Shown here one piece after another: positions 9,341 to 17,352 of a DNA stretch of 60,081 nucleotides. The notes beneath the pieces are model-generated. The model saw only the letters and a list, made by a program, of their open reading frames with translations. It was not told where the DNA came from and ran no database searches. Numbering within the stretch: the first letter of the stretch is position 1; each line of letters begins with the position of its first letter. Made by a program: the position numbers and the translations under genes. Origin of the DNA: Flavobacteriaceae bacterium (GTDB lineage: Bacteria; Bacteroidota; Bacteroidia; Flavobacteriales; Flavobacteriaceae); assembly GCA_021647405.1 (NCBI GenBank), contig JAKIUU010000014.1, forward strand, positions 1-60,081, in the 5' to 3' direction.

Positions 9341-9784
9341 ATTTTTTGCTTGACTGTACTCTGTTTCGGTAAACCTATATATAAATTCATAATAATTAGA
9401 TTCAATCTCTCTACTTTCATAAGCTGAAATATTACCAGTTGTTGAACCTTCTCCACTTATATAAATAAGACATTTATTACTATTATCATAGTCTATTAAT
9501 ATTGAATTATTTCCTTGAAAATCATTTAAAACACCTTGACAACAGTTATTGATATTTGTATCTGAACCACTACTTCTCATCTCAATTTTTTTTTCAGAGT
9601 TTGGAGGAAGTTCAAATAGTAATCTCTGACTTTGTTGATTATCAATTAGCTCATAATATTTGATAAAATGATTTGTTTCATTTTTATAGATAATATCTGT
9701 ATCTAATCTATATTCTACCTGTTTAGAGCAGCTACTTATTGATGATAGAAATATAATACTAATTCCAATAATTAAATAGTGCAT
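9332..9784 (-). CDS. Small lipoprotein, duplicated module copy B
   Basis: About 150 residues, function unknown. I start it at the ATG at 9784 because MHYLIIGISIIFLSSISSCS is a clean lipoprotein signal (lipobox SISSC). An upstream in-frame ATG at 9841 would add 19 residues before the signal. From 9784 it overlaps the last 26 bases of the metalloprotease gene, so the two are probably co-expressed. The mature protein has predicted beta strands, a CC pair (NNCCQG) and the tail YSQAKNCN, and is a distant paralogue of the lipoprotein at 8733-9170. Confidence 0.7.
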   Translation of the reverse strand: MHYLIIGISIIFLSSISSCSKQVEYRLDTDIIYKNETNHFIKYYELIDNQQSQRLLFELPPNSEKKIEMRSSGSDTNINNCCQGVLNDFQGNNSILIDYDNSNKCLIYISGEGSTTGNISAYESREIESNYYEFIYRFTETEYSQAKNCN

Positions 9785-10712
9785 CCAAGTTGTTTTCTGT
9801 AGCATTGTTATATCTGTTTTTAATGTTATTTTTCCAATCATTCCATGTTTTTTGGTGTACTAAAGCGTCTTCTAGTTGTCTTATGGTATAACCTTGTACA
9901 TTGTCTTCTGATAATTTTTCTGAACCATTATTGCTGTCTGAAGGAGTATCAATCATATCTACAACAACTTGTGTATATTTAGGTAAAACAGTAGCCCCTC
10001 CTCTGTAATTGGGATATACCATTCTAGTTAATTCCCATTGTACACCTCTAGCCCAAGATTCTGCAACTTTATCATCTGTATTTCTAAAATCACTTTTATC
10101 CGTCTCCCAATGCGTTGCATGTGTTAATTCATGAATAACAGTTGCATATATTTCCATAGAGTTTCTACCATATGTATAAATACCGATAGGACTATATAAA
10201 CCAAATGCTCTCCAAAAAGCAACATGCACTCCCAAACTGCCGTCATTATTAGAACCATTTTGTAACCGAGCTTTAATTTTTAATTGTGTTTTCCAAAAAC
10301 TATTTTGAGGAGGACGTCTTAAACCTTTAATATCTTTGTAATAATAATGATGTGCTGCTCTAAAAATGGTTGCATAATATTCTTGCTTATCGTCTTTAAG
10401 ATTTAAATCCCAATTGCCTCTTCTTTTATGGCCATTATAAGTTGCGCCATTAAGCCAATGGTCTTGTATTGCAAAATTGTACCGTTCCCAATCAATGCTG
10501 TAATTGGCAGCTCTTCTAAATCTGCCATCGCAAGAATAAGAACCACTGGCGTTTGCAATACCTCTATGGGTGGTAAACCATCTTCTAGCTCTTACTTCAA
10601 CACCTTCAACACCAACATAATTATTTACAATATCATCCCACACTTTAATTGTCCCCGCAGGTCTCCATTTCCTGCGCATAGTTTTTAAACTTTTGTTTTG
10701 TAAATTATCCAA
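9759..10712 (-). CDS. Frameshifted zinc metalloprotease-like protein, C-terminal part
   Basis: This frame holds a carboxypeptidase-regulatory-like start (VWDDIVNNYVGVEGVEVRAR, then GIANASGSYSCDGRFRR) and a protease-like domain with the zinc motif HELTHATH about residues 193-200, plus a downstream glutamate in KVAESWARGVQWE. It has no signal peptide. The preceding frame (10685-11302) supplies a lipoprotein N-terminus and ends 28 bases inside this one. Adding one base near 10712 joins them as ...EALRIT-G-DNLQNKSLKTM, so the two parts are best read as one lipoprotein metalloprotease of about 510 residues interrupted by a -1 frameshift. The listed start is a TTG and may not be used. Substrate unknown. 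Confidence 0.75.
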   Translation of the reverse strand: MDNLQNKSLKTMRRKWRPAGTIKVWDDIVNNYVGVEGVEVRARRWFTTHRGIANASGSYSCDGRFRRAANYSIDWERYNFAIQDHWLNGATYNGHKRRGNWDLNLKDDKQEYYATIFRAAHHYYYKDIKGLRRPPQNSFWKTQLKIKARLQNGSNNDGSLGVHVAFWRAFGLYSPIGIYTYGRNSMEIYATVIHELTHATHWETDKSDFRNTDDKVAESWARGVQWELTRMVYPNYRGGATVLPKYTQVVVDMIDTPSDSNNGSEKLSEDNVQGYTIRQLEDALVHQKTWNDWKNNIKNRYNNATENNLDALFNYWN

Positions 10713-11302
10713 GTTATGCGTAATGCTTCATCTACTAAAGCATCAACCATTTCATAAGTAATAACGGTTTTATTGTTTGTTTCACTATCACTGTTTTCAT
10801 CGGGGATAAAAAGTTCGGCAAGTATTTCATTTTCTATACCACTAGGAAGTTCTTTCCCTACTTTAACAGCCGTGTATTTATATGTTGGCTGATTATCTGG
10901 TATATCAGGATCTCTATAAAAATCGCCATTTTCTTCTATTTCATAATCTAAAGGATAATCATAAAGAACAAGTGTTGAGTCTGACTTTAAAATATCTAAT
11001 TCATCTTCATTTTTTGGTTTAAATTTTACGTAAAGATGTGTTGTCGTAATTTCAATTCCATCTACCGAAGTCTTAGCACTTACATTAGATTTTTTAAGAT
11101 TATCTAATGCTTTTTTCATATTTTCAACGGAATAAGGATTTTCTAGCTTTTTACCCAAAACAATGCTTTTTAAACCCGCATTATTCATTTGTTCAGTTAG
11201 TGAAAGTTCGTTTTGTTTTAAAATACCTTCATCTCTGTAACAGGAATTAAAGATAATTCCAAATAGAGTTAAAATAGTTATAATTTTTAATTTTTTATTC
11301 AT
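10685..11302 (-). CDS. Frameshifted metalloprotease-like protein, N-terminal lipoprotein part
   Basis: The 205-residue frame begins with a lipoprotein signal (MNKKLKIITILTLFGIIFNSCY, lipobox IFNSC). It contains a segment often found ahead of secreted Bacteroidota metalloproteases (HLYVKFKPKNEDELDILKSD, then LYDYPLDYEIEENGDFYRDP and YKYTAVKVGKELP). It ends in an out-of-frame tail (WIIYKTKV) soon after VDALVDEALRIT. The real continuation lies in the other frame at 9759-10712. Either the gene is a recent pseudogene, or the base is a sequencing error, or the shift is programmed; the short junction gives no clear slippery site. Confidence 0.75.
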   Translation of the reverse strand: MNKKLKIITILTLFGIIFNSCYRDEGILKQNELSLTEQMNNAGLKSIVLGKKLENPYSVENMKKALDNLKKSNVSAKTSVDGIEITTTHLYVKFKPKNEDELDILKSDSTLVLYDYPLDYEIEENGDFYRDPDIPDNQPTYKYTAVKVGKELPSGIENEILAELFIPDENSDSETNNKTVITYEMVDALVDEALRITWIIYKTKV

Positions 11303-11405
11303 TATTTAATTCTTAAAATATGAGGTCTTTTAGTTGTCTTGAAAAAATCTCTATCACTTTAAAAAAGCATAGGTTTTCTGCGAGGCATTTTCTAACTAAA
11401 AAACA

Positions 11406-11413
11406 TATATTTG
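11406..11413 (+). promoter_or_regulatory. -7 promoter element of small RNA
   Basis: TATATTTG matches the TAnnTTTG box exactly and places the transcription start at about 11419, the first base of the closing stem CCTCTGTTG. The -33 region is poorly matched. Confidence 0.6.
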
Positions 11414-11418
11414 CAGTT

Positions 11419-11545
11419 CCTCTGTTGTTATTTAGCTATGTCATAGTTAATACGGTTTTAAGTTAAACATATAGTTTGTCCTTTTTGTTTCTCTATTGCC
11501 AAAGCAACAGAGGTTTTCTTTATACCAAATAATGGTATAATTTTT
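11419..11545 (+). ncRNA. Candidate 6S-like small RNA
   Basis: A transcript of about 127 nt is bounded by a perfect -7 box and a rho-independent terminator. Its ends pair through CCTCTGTTG (11419-11427) and CAACAGAGG (11505-11513), a perfect 9-bp closing stem. It encloses 77 bases with A/T-rich bulge sides and a weaker inner hairpin (CTATGT with ACATATAG). A closing stem, central bubble and apical hairpin is the general plan of 6S RNA, and a flavobacterial 6S family (6S-Flavo) is known; I cannot match the consensus by eye, so the family assignment is inference. Confidence 0.5.
11521..11545 (+). terminator. Rho-independent terminator of small RNA
   Basis: TATACC-AAATAAT-GGTATA forms a 6-bp stem directly followed by A and five T residues. 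Confidence 0.7.
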
Positions 11546-11684
11546 CGTTAAATTACACTAGAAATAAAATAATAAAAAGTTAAAAACAGAAACGTTTTCT
11601 TCTTTTTAGGAAAGTCTTAATTTGTTTCACCTCAAATGTATAAAAAAAAAAAACTACCACACAAACTTTTTAAAAATATTTTGG

Positions 11685-11708
11685 AAAAAGGGGAATAATC
11701 CCCTTTTT
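11685..11708. terminator. Symmetric hairpin terminator
   Basis: AAAAAGGGG and CCCCTTTTT form a 9-bp stem around AATAAT, with an A-tract on one side and a T-tract on the other, so it could stop transcription in both directions. Confidence 0.6.
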
Positions 11709-11868
11709 AAAGTTATTATATTTTGATGAAATATAATTTATGTCCTCCGACACTTTTCATTTTACAGTTTCAAATATTTTTGTTTTATAATAAAATAACA
11801 GAAGAAGCACGTTATTTTATAAAAGCTTTTTTTGCTAGAATTATTAACTTATTTTACAAAAATGTAAT

Positions 11869-11970
11869 TATAAAGGCTATGGCAAAAGACGTCCTATAAA
11901 CACCACTTTTACTGACGAAGCACGTCAACAAAATCAGCGTGTTGAGATTAAAGTTATCGCTTTAAAGTAA
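11869..11970 (+). pseudogene. Relic of OmpA-family C-terminus
   Basis: The open frame gives YKGYGKRRPINTTFTDEA, then RQQNQRVEIKVIALK and a stop. It matches the last 34 codons of the OmpA gene at 7116-8600 (YKGYGKRRPINTSFTNEA, then RLQNQRVEIKVLSLK) with about 85 percent nucleotide identity by eye. It has no upstream coding part. The two copies flank the metalloprotease/lipoprotein island in direct orientation. Confidence 0.85.
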
Positions 11971-12076
11971 AAAAAAATCTTTTTTAATTAAAAAATAAAA
12001 TTACTAACAATTATCATATAAATTGAATTCATAAATTTTGTAACTTTAAGCGTTTTTAATCCTTTAAATTTACACT

Positions 12077-14194
12077 ATGAAGATATATGATGACAAACAC
12101 ATTAAGAATATTGCTTTTGTTGGTGCCCACGATAGCGGTAAGACAACTTTAGCAGAGACTATGCTCTTTGAGGCTGGCCTTCTGAATAGACGCGGGACTA
12201 TTGAAGAAAAAAGTACCGTGTCAGATTACCAACAAATAGAACAAGAACGTCAAACATCAATTTATGCTACGCCGCTACACACCGAGTGGCGTAATTACAA
12301 AATAAACATTATAGACACCCCAGGATTGGATGACTTTATCGGAGAAATTGCTTCTTCAATGCATGTTTCTGACAGTACAGCTGTGATTATAAACGCACAA
12401 TATGGCGTAGAAGTGGGCACAGAAATTATTTGGAATTACATAGATCGTTTTAACAAACCTACGCTTTTTGTCATCAATCAAATTGACCATCCAAAAGCCA
12501 ATTTTGATGAGAGTTTTCAAAGTATAAAAGACCTGATTGGCAACAATGCCATTAAAATTCAATACCCATTAGTTGTAGATGGCGCACAATGTATTATTGA
12601 CGTGCTTAAAATGAAAATGTACAAGTTTAAACCCGAAGGCGGCAAACCTGACAAACTTGAGATTCCCAAAGATCAAAAAGATTTGGCAAATACACTTAAC
12701 AACGAATTGATAGAAAAAGCCGCGGAAAACGATGAAGATTTGATGGAACTTTATTTTGATAAAGGCACTTTAAATGAAGACGAAATGCGTAAGGGCATCA
12801 AAATTGGCATGCTCAATCATGAGTTATTTCCAGTTTTTTGCGTGTCGGCTTTAAACGATATGGGCAGTGGCCGGTTAATGGGCTTTATAGACAATGTGGT
12901 ACCCGCTGCAGCCGATTTAAAACCACAATTAAGTCTGGAAGGCAATGAAGTATCGTACAAAACAGACGCCCCAACAGCCCTCTTTATTTTTAAAACTGTT
13001 CATGAGCCTAATTTAGGGCGCATCACCTTTTTTAAAGTGATGTCTGGTACGCTCAACCAAAATGACAAATTAGAAAATTCTAGAAATGGCGAATTAGAAG
13101 TCCTCAACCAGCTCTTTATAATGGACGGTAAAAAAAGACAGCCCGTAGCCTCTTTAAAAGCAGGTGATATTGGCGCCACCCTAAAACTTAAATTTACAGA
13201 AACCAACGACACGCTTTATCAAAAAGACCATAAAATAACCATCAAACCCATCCAATACCCATCGGCACGAATTCATAAAGCTGTATATGCTGCTGATAAA
13301 AAAAGTGAAGAAAAACTCAACGAATTTTTAAAGAAAATTCAGAGTCAAGATCCAACGGTTATATTAAAATATTCAAAAGAGCTCAAGCAACAAATTTTAT
13401 CCTGCCAAGGCGAATTGCATTTGGCCATTGTTGATTGGGTTTTAAAAAATAACCACAATGTTACCGCTGTTTTTGAGCAACCACGTATAGCGTATAGAGA
13501 GACCATACAACGCTCTGCTACGGCCAGTTACAAACACAAAAAACAATCTGGTGGTTCAGGTCAGTTTGGCGAAGTACATCTTAAAATTGAACCTTGGTAC
13601 GAAGGAATAGCAGAGCCAGAGGGATTTAATTTAAGAAAGGCTCCCGAAATTGTAGAACTTTCTTGGGGTGGCAAACTGGTCTTTTACAACTGTATTGTAG
13701 GGGGTGTTATAGACACGCGTTATTTGCCTTCTATTATGAAAGGTGTCTTAGAAGTTATGGAAGAAGGACCGCTAACAGGTTCTTATGCCAGAGATATTAG
13801 GGTGATGGTTTTTGATGGTAAAATGCACTCGGTAGATTCCAATGACATCTCCTTTAAAATTGCTGGTGCCCATGCTTTTAAAGCCGCCTTTTTAAATGCC
13901 AACCCAAAACTAATGGAGCCTATTAATGAGCTCATTGTTAAAGTTCCAGAAGAATTAATGGGTAATGTAATGACCGATTTGCAAGCGCGCCGCTCCATTA
14001 TTTTAGGCATGGATAGTTTGGGTAAATACCAACGCATAACCGCCAGAACACCTTTGTCTGAAATGTACAAATACTCAACTTCTTTGCGCTCGTTAACACA
14101 AGGCAAAGCTTCATTTAGCACAAAATTTATAGCCTTTGAACCTGTACCCGCAAACATTCAAAGTGAGCTAATAAAAAAGAATGAAGAAAAGTAA
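12077..14194 (+). CDS. Elongation factor G-like GTPase (EF-G paralogue)
   Basis: A 705-residue translation GTPase. The G domain begins at once with the P-loop GAHDSGKTTL, then the G3 motif DTPG and G4 motif NQID. EF-G domains II-V follow (SYKHKKQSGGSGQFGEV in domain IV, LTGSYARDIRV, and PKLMEPINELIVKVPEE). The switch region and domain IV differ from housekeeping EF-G, and no ribosomal protein genes are adjacent, so this is the divergent FusA2-type paralogue, not the essential EF-G. Its exact role is not established. It is not a clear ribosomal-protection (TetQ/TetM) protein. A strong terminator follows. Confidence 0.9.
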   Translation: MKIYDDKHIKNIAFVGAHDSGKTTLAETMLFEAGLLNRRGTIEEKSTVSDYQQIEQERQTSIYATPLHTEWRNYKINIIDTPGLDDFIGEIASSMHVSDSTAVIINAQYGVEVGTEIIWNYIDRFNKPTLFVINQIDHPKANFDESFQSIKDLIGNNAIKIQYPLVVDGAQCIIDVLKMKMYKFKPEGGKPDKLEIPKDQKDLANTLNNELIEKAAENDEDLMELYFDKGTLNEDEMRKGIKIGMLNHELFPVFCVSALNDMGSGRLMGFIDNVVPAAADLKPQLSLEGNEVSYKTDAPTALFIFKTVHEPNLGRITFFKVMSGTLNQNDKLENSRNGELEVLNQLFIMDGKKRQPVASLKAGDIGATLKLKFTETNDTLYQKDHKITIKPIQYPSARIHKAVYAADKKSEEKLNEFLKKIQSQDPTVILKYSKELKQQILSCQGELHLAIVDWVLKNNHNVTAVFEQPRIAYRETIQRSATASYKHKKQSGGSGQFGEVHLKIEPWYEGIAEPEGFNLRKAPEIVELSWGGKLVFYNCIVGGVIDTRYLPSIMKGVLEVMEEGPLTGSYARDIRVMVFDGKMHSVDSNDISFKIAGAHAFKAAFLNANPKLMEPINELIVKVPEELMGNVMTDLQARRSIILGMDSLGKYQRITARTPLSEMYKYSTSLRSLTQGKASFSTKFIAFEPVPANIQSELIKKNEEK

Positions 14195-14201
14195 AATTAA
14201 C

Positions 14202-14227
14202 AAGCCCAACTTTTAAAGGTTGGGCTT
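14202..14227 (+). terminator. Terminator after EF-G-like gene
   Basis: AAGCCCAAC and GTTGGGCTT pair as a 9-bp stem around TTTTAAAG, followed by a short T-run. It lies 8 bases after the stop. Confidence 0.85.
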
Positions 14228-14234
14228 TTCTTTG

Positions 14235-14242
14235 TAACTTTG
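14235..14242 (+). promoter_or_regulatory. -7 promoter element
   Basis: TAACTTTG matches TAnnTTTG and lies 26 bases before the ATG of the small membrane protein at 14268, just past the preceding terminator, so a new transcript starts here. Confidence 0.6.
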
Positions 14243-14267
14243 CATCTTCTATAAAGATGTGCTTTTT

Positions 14268-14453
14268 ATGAAATTAGTTTTATTAACAATCGGTTTATTA
14301 GCTCTCGGATTTGCAGGTATCGCCATAAAAATTTGGGCGAAAAAAGATGGCAAATTTGAAGGCACATGCGCCAGTCAAAATCCACATTTAAATAAAACTG
14401 GCGAACCTTGTGGCTTTTGTGGGAAGTTACCCGAAGACTGTGAAAATAAATAA
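14268..14453 (+). CDS. Small membrane protein, Cys-rich tail
   Basis: A 61-residue protein with one N-terminal membrane helix (MKLVLLTIGLLALGFAGIAI) and a short tail carrying four cysteines (GTCASQN, then GEPCGFCGK and PEDCENK). The C-x2-C arrangement could bind a metal, but no function is known. Short proteins with this GxCASQxP...CGFCG pattern recur in flavobacteria. The ATG at 14268 is preferred to a GTG at 14259 because the helix starts there and a promoter lies at 14235. Confidence 0.8.
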   Translation: MKLVLLTIGLLALGFAGIAIKIWAKKDGKFEGTCASQNPHLNKTGEPCGFCGKLPEDCENK

Positions 14454-14513
14454 GAAATTAGTCTGTTAACCAACATATTACTCATAAGTTTTTACAGTGT
14501 TTTTATCCTGCAA

Positions 14514-15566
14514 ATGCTGTACTATTTAGGTATTTTCAGCCTCTTTGCTTGGTCTAAATCAACAAATAAAACAGTGCCAAATCTGGCTGTTTCTGTTGTC
14601 GTATGTGCTAAAAACGAATCCAAAAATCTAGAAGCATTAATACCATTGCTACTCAATCAGAATTACAAAAATTTTGAACTTGTTTTGATTAACGACGCTT
14701 CTACTGATGACACGCGCGATGTTATAAAGAACTTTGCCTCCAAAAACACCTGTATTAAGATTGTTGATGTAAAAGAAAACGAGCAATTTTGGGGCAATAA
14801 AAAATACGCTTTAACGCTTGGCATTAAAGCTGCCACACATGAACATTTGTTATTTACTGATGCCGATTGCAGACCAAATTCGACTAACTGGATAACATCA
14901 ATGGTTCAAAATTTCAGTTCAAAAAAACAAATTGTATTGGGATATGGGGCCTATAAAAAAGACAAAACTTTTCTAAACAAACTCATCCGTTACGAAACAC
15001 TGCTTACGGCCTTACAATACTTTTCGTATGCCAAAATTGGGACTCCGTATATGGGTGTGGGGCGGAATTTGGCTTATACAAAATCGGTTTTCTTTAAGGT
15101 AAACGGATTTATAAATCACATGAGAATCAGGTCTGGTGATGATGATTTGTTTATAAACGAAGCCGCCAACAAAGACAATACAGCTATCTGTTTTGAAGAA
15201 GATACCATTACAACTTCAATTCCAAAAACATCTTTTAAAGAGTGGATTTTACAAAAAAGACGTCATATTTCTACGGCCAAGCACTACAAAAAAAGTCATC
15301 AGTTTTTATTGGGTTTATTTTATGTATCCCAAATACTCTTTTGGATTTTAGCCATAACTTTATCAGTCCTAGCTATAAAACCACTTATTGTACTTCCTTT
15401 AATTGGGGCTCGCTTCTTAATATTTTATTTAATATTATTTTTTAGTGCTAAGAAATTACAAGAAAAAGACCTCATTCTATTCGCTTTCTTTTTTGAAATT
15501 AGTTTAATTTTGATACAATTGCGTATATTTATCGGCAATCTTTTTTCAAAACCCACACATTGGTAG
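14514..15566 (+). CDS. Family 2 glycosyltransferase, membrane-anchored
   Basis: A GT-A fold glycosyltransferase with VSVVVCAKNESKNLEALI, NDASTDDT, DADCRPNS (the DxD-type motif) and RSGDDDLFINEAA followed by QKRRH (the QxxRW-like site). Three membrane segments follow at about residues 255-345. The first ATG at 14514 cuts an N-terminal helix in half: the open frame runs back to 14454 and encodes ISLLTNILLISFYSVFILQ. No ATG, GTG or TTG exists there, so the true start may be ATT at 14457 or CTG at 14463. It probably transfers a sugar to a cell-surface polymer. It overlaps the sigma-factor gene by 7 bases. Confidence 0.85.
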   Translation: MLYYLGIFSLFAWSKSTNKTVPNLAVSVVVCAKNESKNLEALIPLLLNQNYKNFELVLINDASTDDTRDVIKNFASKNTCIKIVDVKENEQFWGNKKYALTLGIKAATHEHLLFTDADCRPNSTNWITSMVQNFSSKKQIVLGYGAYKKDKTFLNKLIRYETLLTALQYFSYAKIGTPYMGVGRNLAYTKSVFFKVNGFINHMRIRSGDDDLFINEAANKDNTAICFEEDTITTSIPKTSFKEWILQKRRHISTAKHYKKSHQFLLGLFYVSQILFWILAITLSVLAIKPLIVLPLIGARFLIFYLILFFSAKKLQEKDLILFAFFFEISLILIQLRIFIGNLFSKPTHW

Positions 15567-16114
15567 AAGATACTAAACTATTAGAACACATTTCTCAAGC
15601 TCAAAAAGGCCATCAAAGTGCTTATAACGCTTTGCTAAATACTTTTTGGAAAGAAGTCTATAATTTTCTTAAAACTAAATGCTCTAACGGCGATGAAGCC
15701 GAAGATATAACTATTAATACTTTTGCCAAAGCCTTTGATAAATTAGACACTTACGACAAGAACTACAGTTTTAAAACTTGGTTATTTTCTATCGCCCGAA
15801 ATTTACATATAGACCATTATAGAAAACAAAAACCCGATTTAATCTCTATTCACAAACACCAAAAAGAAGCCCATAATGTTTATGACGAAGAGCCATCGCC
15901 AGCAGATAAGCTCATCCAAAAACAGAATTTAGCACAATTATTGGCTTATATAAAAATGTTAAAGCCCCATTATCAAAAGGTTATTAATTTACGCTATTTT
16001 ATGGAATTAAGTTATAAAGAGATTGCAACTGAACTTGACGAACCTTTAAACAACGTAAAAATAAGACTCCTTCGCGCTAAAAAATTATTGGCCGAAATCA
16101 TAAATAACAGCTAG
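15560..16114 (+). CDS. ECF-type RNA polymerase sigma factor
   Basis: A 184-residue sigma-70 family protein with region 2 (DEAEDITINTFAKAFDKL, then YSFKTWLFSIARNLHIDHYR) and region 4 (YQKVINLRYFMELSYKEIA, then NVKIRLLRAKKLL). It redirects RNA polymerase to a specific regulon. The start is a TTG that overlaps the glycosyltransferase stop by 7 bases. No anti-sigma gene follows; the next gene is a transporter four bases downstream, so its control is not visible here. Confidence 0.92.
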   Translation: MVEDTKLLEHISQAQKGHQSAYNALLNTFWKEVYNFLKTKCSNGDEAEDITINTFAKAFDKLDTYDKNYSFKTWLFSIARNLHIDHYRKQKPDLISIHKHQKEAHNVYDEEPSPADKLIQKQNLAQLLAYIKMLKPHYQKVINLRYFMELSYKEIATELDEPLNNVKIRLLRAKKLLAEIINNS

Positions 16115-16121
16115 TACCTTG

Positions 16122-17342
16122 ATGAAAAATATTTACAGAACCTTTAAATCGCTCGGGCCAGGATTGCTATTTGCTGGCGCTGCTATTGGTGTCTCTCATT
16201 TGGTACAATCTACACGTGCTGGTGCCGATTACGGCATGGGTTTATTGTGGGCTTTGCTATTGGTACATTTATTTAAATATCCTTTCTTCCAATATGGGCC
16301 ACGTTACGCCGCTGCTACAGGAGAAAGTTTAATTGACGGTTACAAACGCTTAGGCAAAGGTTTTCTTTGGATTTATTACATCTTAACATTTGCCACAATG
16401 TTTAGCATCCAAGCAGCCGTTACCATAGTTACTGCTGGCTTGGCTACAAAATTATTTGGCTTCACTGCCAACACGCTTATTTGGAGTGGTATTATAACGG
16501 CTATAAGTATGCTAATTTTACTAATAGGACGCTATAAATTACTCGATAATTTGATGAAAATTATTGTGATTGTTCTTTCAATCAGTTCTATTTTGGCCGT
16601 TGTTTTTGCTTTACAAAAAACAAGTAATCAATTTGATTTTACCCCTGTTTTTCCAAGTGGCACAGTAGGTATTGCTTTTTTAATTGCCTTTATGGGATGG
16701 ATGCCTGCTCCTCTTGATATTTCGGCGTGGCATTCGCTTTGGACATTAGAAAAAGCAAAGACAGCAAAAATGACGCCTAAAAAAGCTATTTTCGATTTTA
16801 ATATAGGTTATATTGGCACCATCGTTTTGGGGATTTGTTTTATCTCTTTAGGGGCTTTGGTTATGTTTAACTCTGGCGAAACTTTTAGCAACGGTGCTAG
16901 CGCCTTTTCTGCACAATTGATTAACTTATACACAAATTCTTTAGGAAAAAGCGCTTATATAATTATTGCCATAGCGGCTTTTACCACCATGTTTAGCACA
17001 ACCATAACCACTTTAGATGCTTCGCCGCGCGCCATGGCTAAATCGACCCAATTACTCTTTAAAAATACAAACAAAGACAGTTATTTAATTTGGTTGGTTT
17101 TATTAAGTGTAGGTACTTTAATTATATTAGGATTCTTTATTACAAGTATGGCGCTTATGGTTAAAATTGCGACCATCATTTCGTTTTTAACAGCCCCTTT
17201 TTACGCTATTGCCAACTATTTACTCATAACAAGTAAACATACCCCAACGGAATGGCACCCGTCAAGCGGCTTAAAATTATTGAGTTGGTTGGGTATTCTC
17301 TTTTTAATAGGCTTTAGTGTCTTTTATTTAACTTCGTTTTAA
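16122..17342 (+). CDS. Nramp-related metal transporter lacking DPGN
   Basis: A 406-residue polytopic inner membrane protein with 10-11 helices and the overall Nramp (SLC11/MntH) layout: SLGPGLLFAGAA at the start of TM1 and FMGWMPAPLDISAWHS in TM6. In canonical Nramp proteins TM1 carries DPGN and TM6 carries MPH, which bind Mn2+/Fe2+. Here TM1 reads AAIGVSHL and TM6 reads MPAPLD, so the classical metal-binding residues are replaced. It therefore belongs to a divergent branch and may carry a different ion or solute. The ATG at 16122 is used in preference to a TTG one codon earlier. Confidence 0.85.
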   Translation: MKNIYRTFKSLGPGLLFAGAAIGVSHLVQSTRAGADYGMGLLWALLLVHLFKYPFFQYGPRYAAATGESLIDGYKRLGKGFLWIYYILTFATMFSIQAAVTIVTAGLATKLFGFTANTLIWSGIITAISMLILLIGRYKLLDNLMKIIVIVLSISSILAVVFALQKTSNQFDFTPVFPSGTVGIAFLIAFMGWMPAPLDISAWHSLWTLEKAKTAKMTPKKAIFDFNIGYIGTIVLGICFISLGALVMFNSGETFSNGASAFSAQLINLYTNSLGKSAYIIIAIAAFTTMFSTTITTLDASPRAMAKSTQLLFKNTNKDSYLIWLVLLSVGTLIILGFFITSMALMVKIATIISFLTAPFYAIANYLLITSKHTPTEWHPSSGLKLLSWLGILFLIGFSVFYLTSF

Positions 17343-17352
17343 AATTTACATT

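Larger units (their letters stand above)
11303..12076. other. 774-bp gap with small RNA, terminators and OmpA relic
   Basis: No protein gene is seen. From left to right the gap holds a TAnnTTTG promoter, a likely structured small RNA with terminator (11419-11545), a symmetric hairpin terminator (11685-11708), and an OmpA C-terminal relic (11869-11970). It leads into the EF-G-like gene. Confidence 0.7.

Noticed and set aside
12077..14194. Tetracycline-resistance ribosomal protection protein
   Set aside because: It is an EF-G-like paralogue without clear TetM/TetQ features or mobile context; the divergent EF-G label is safer.
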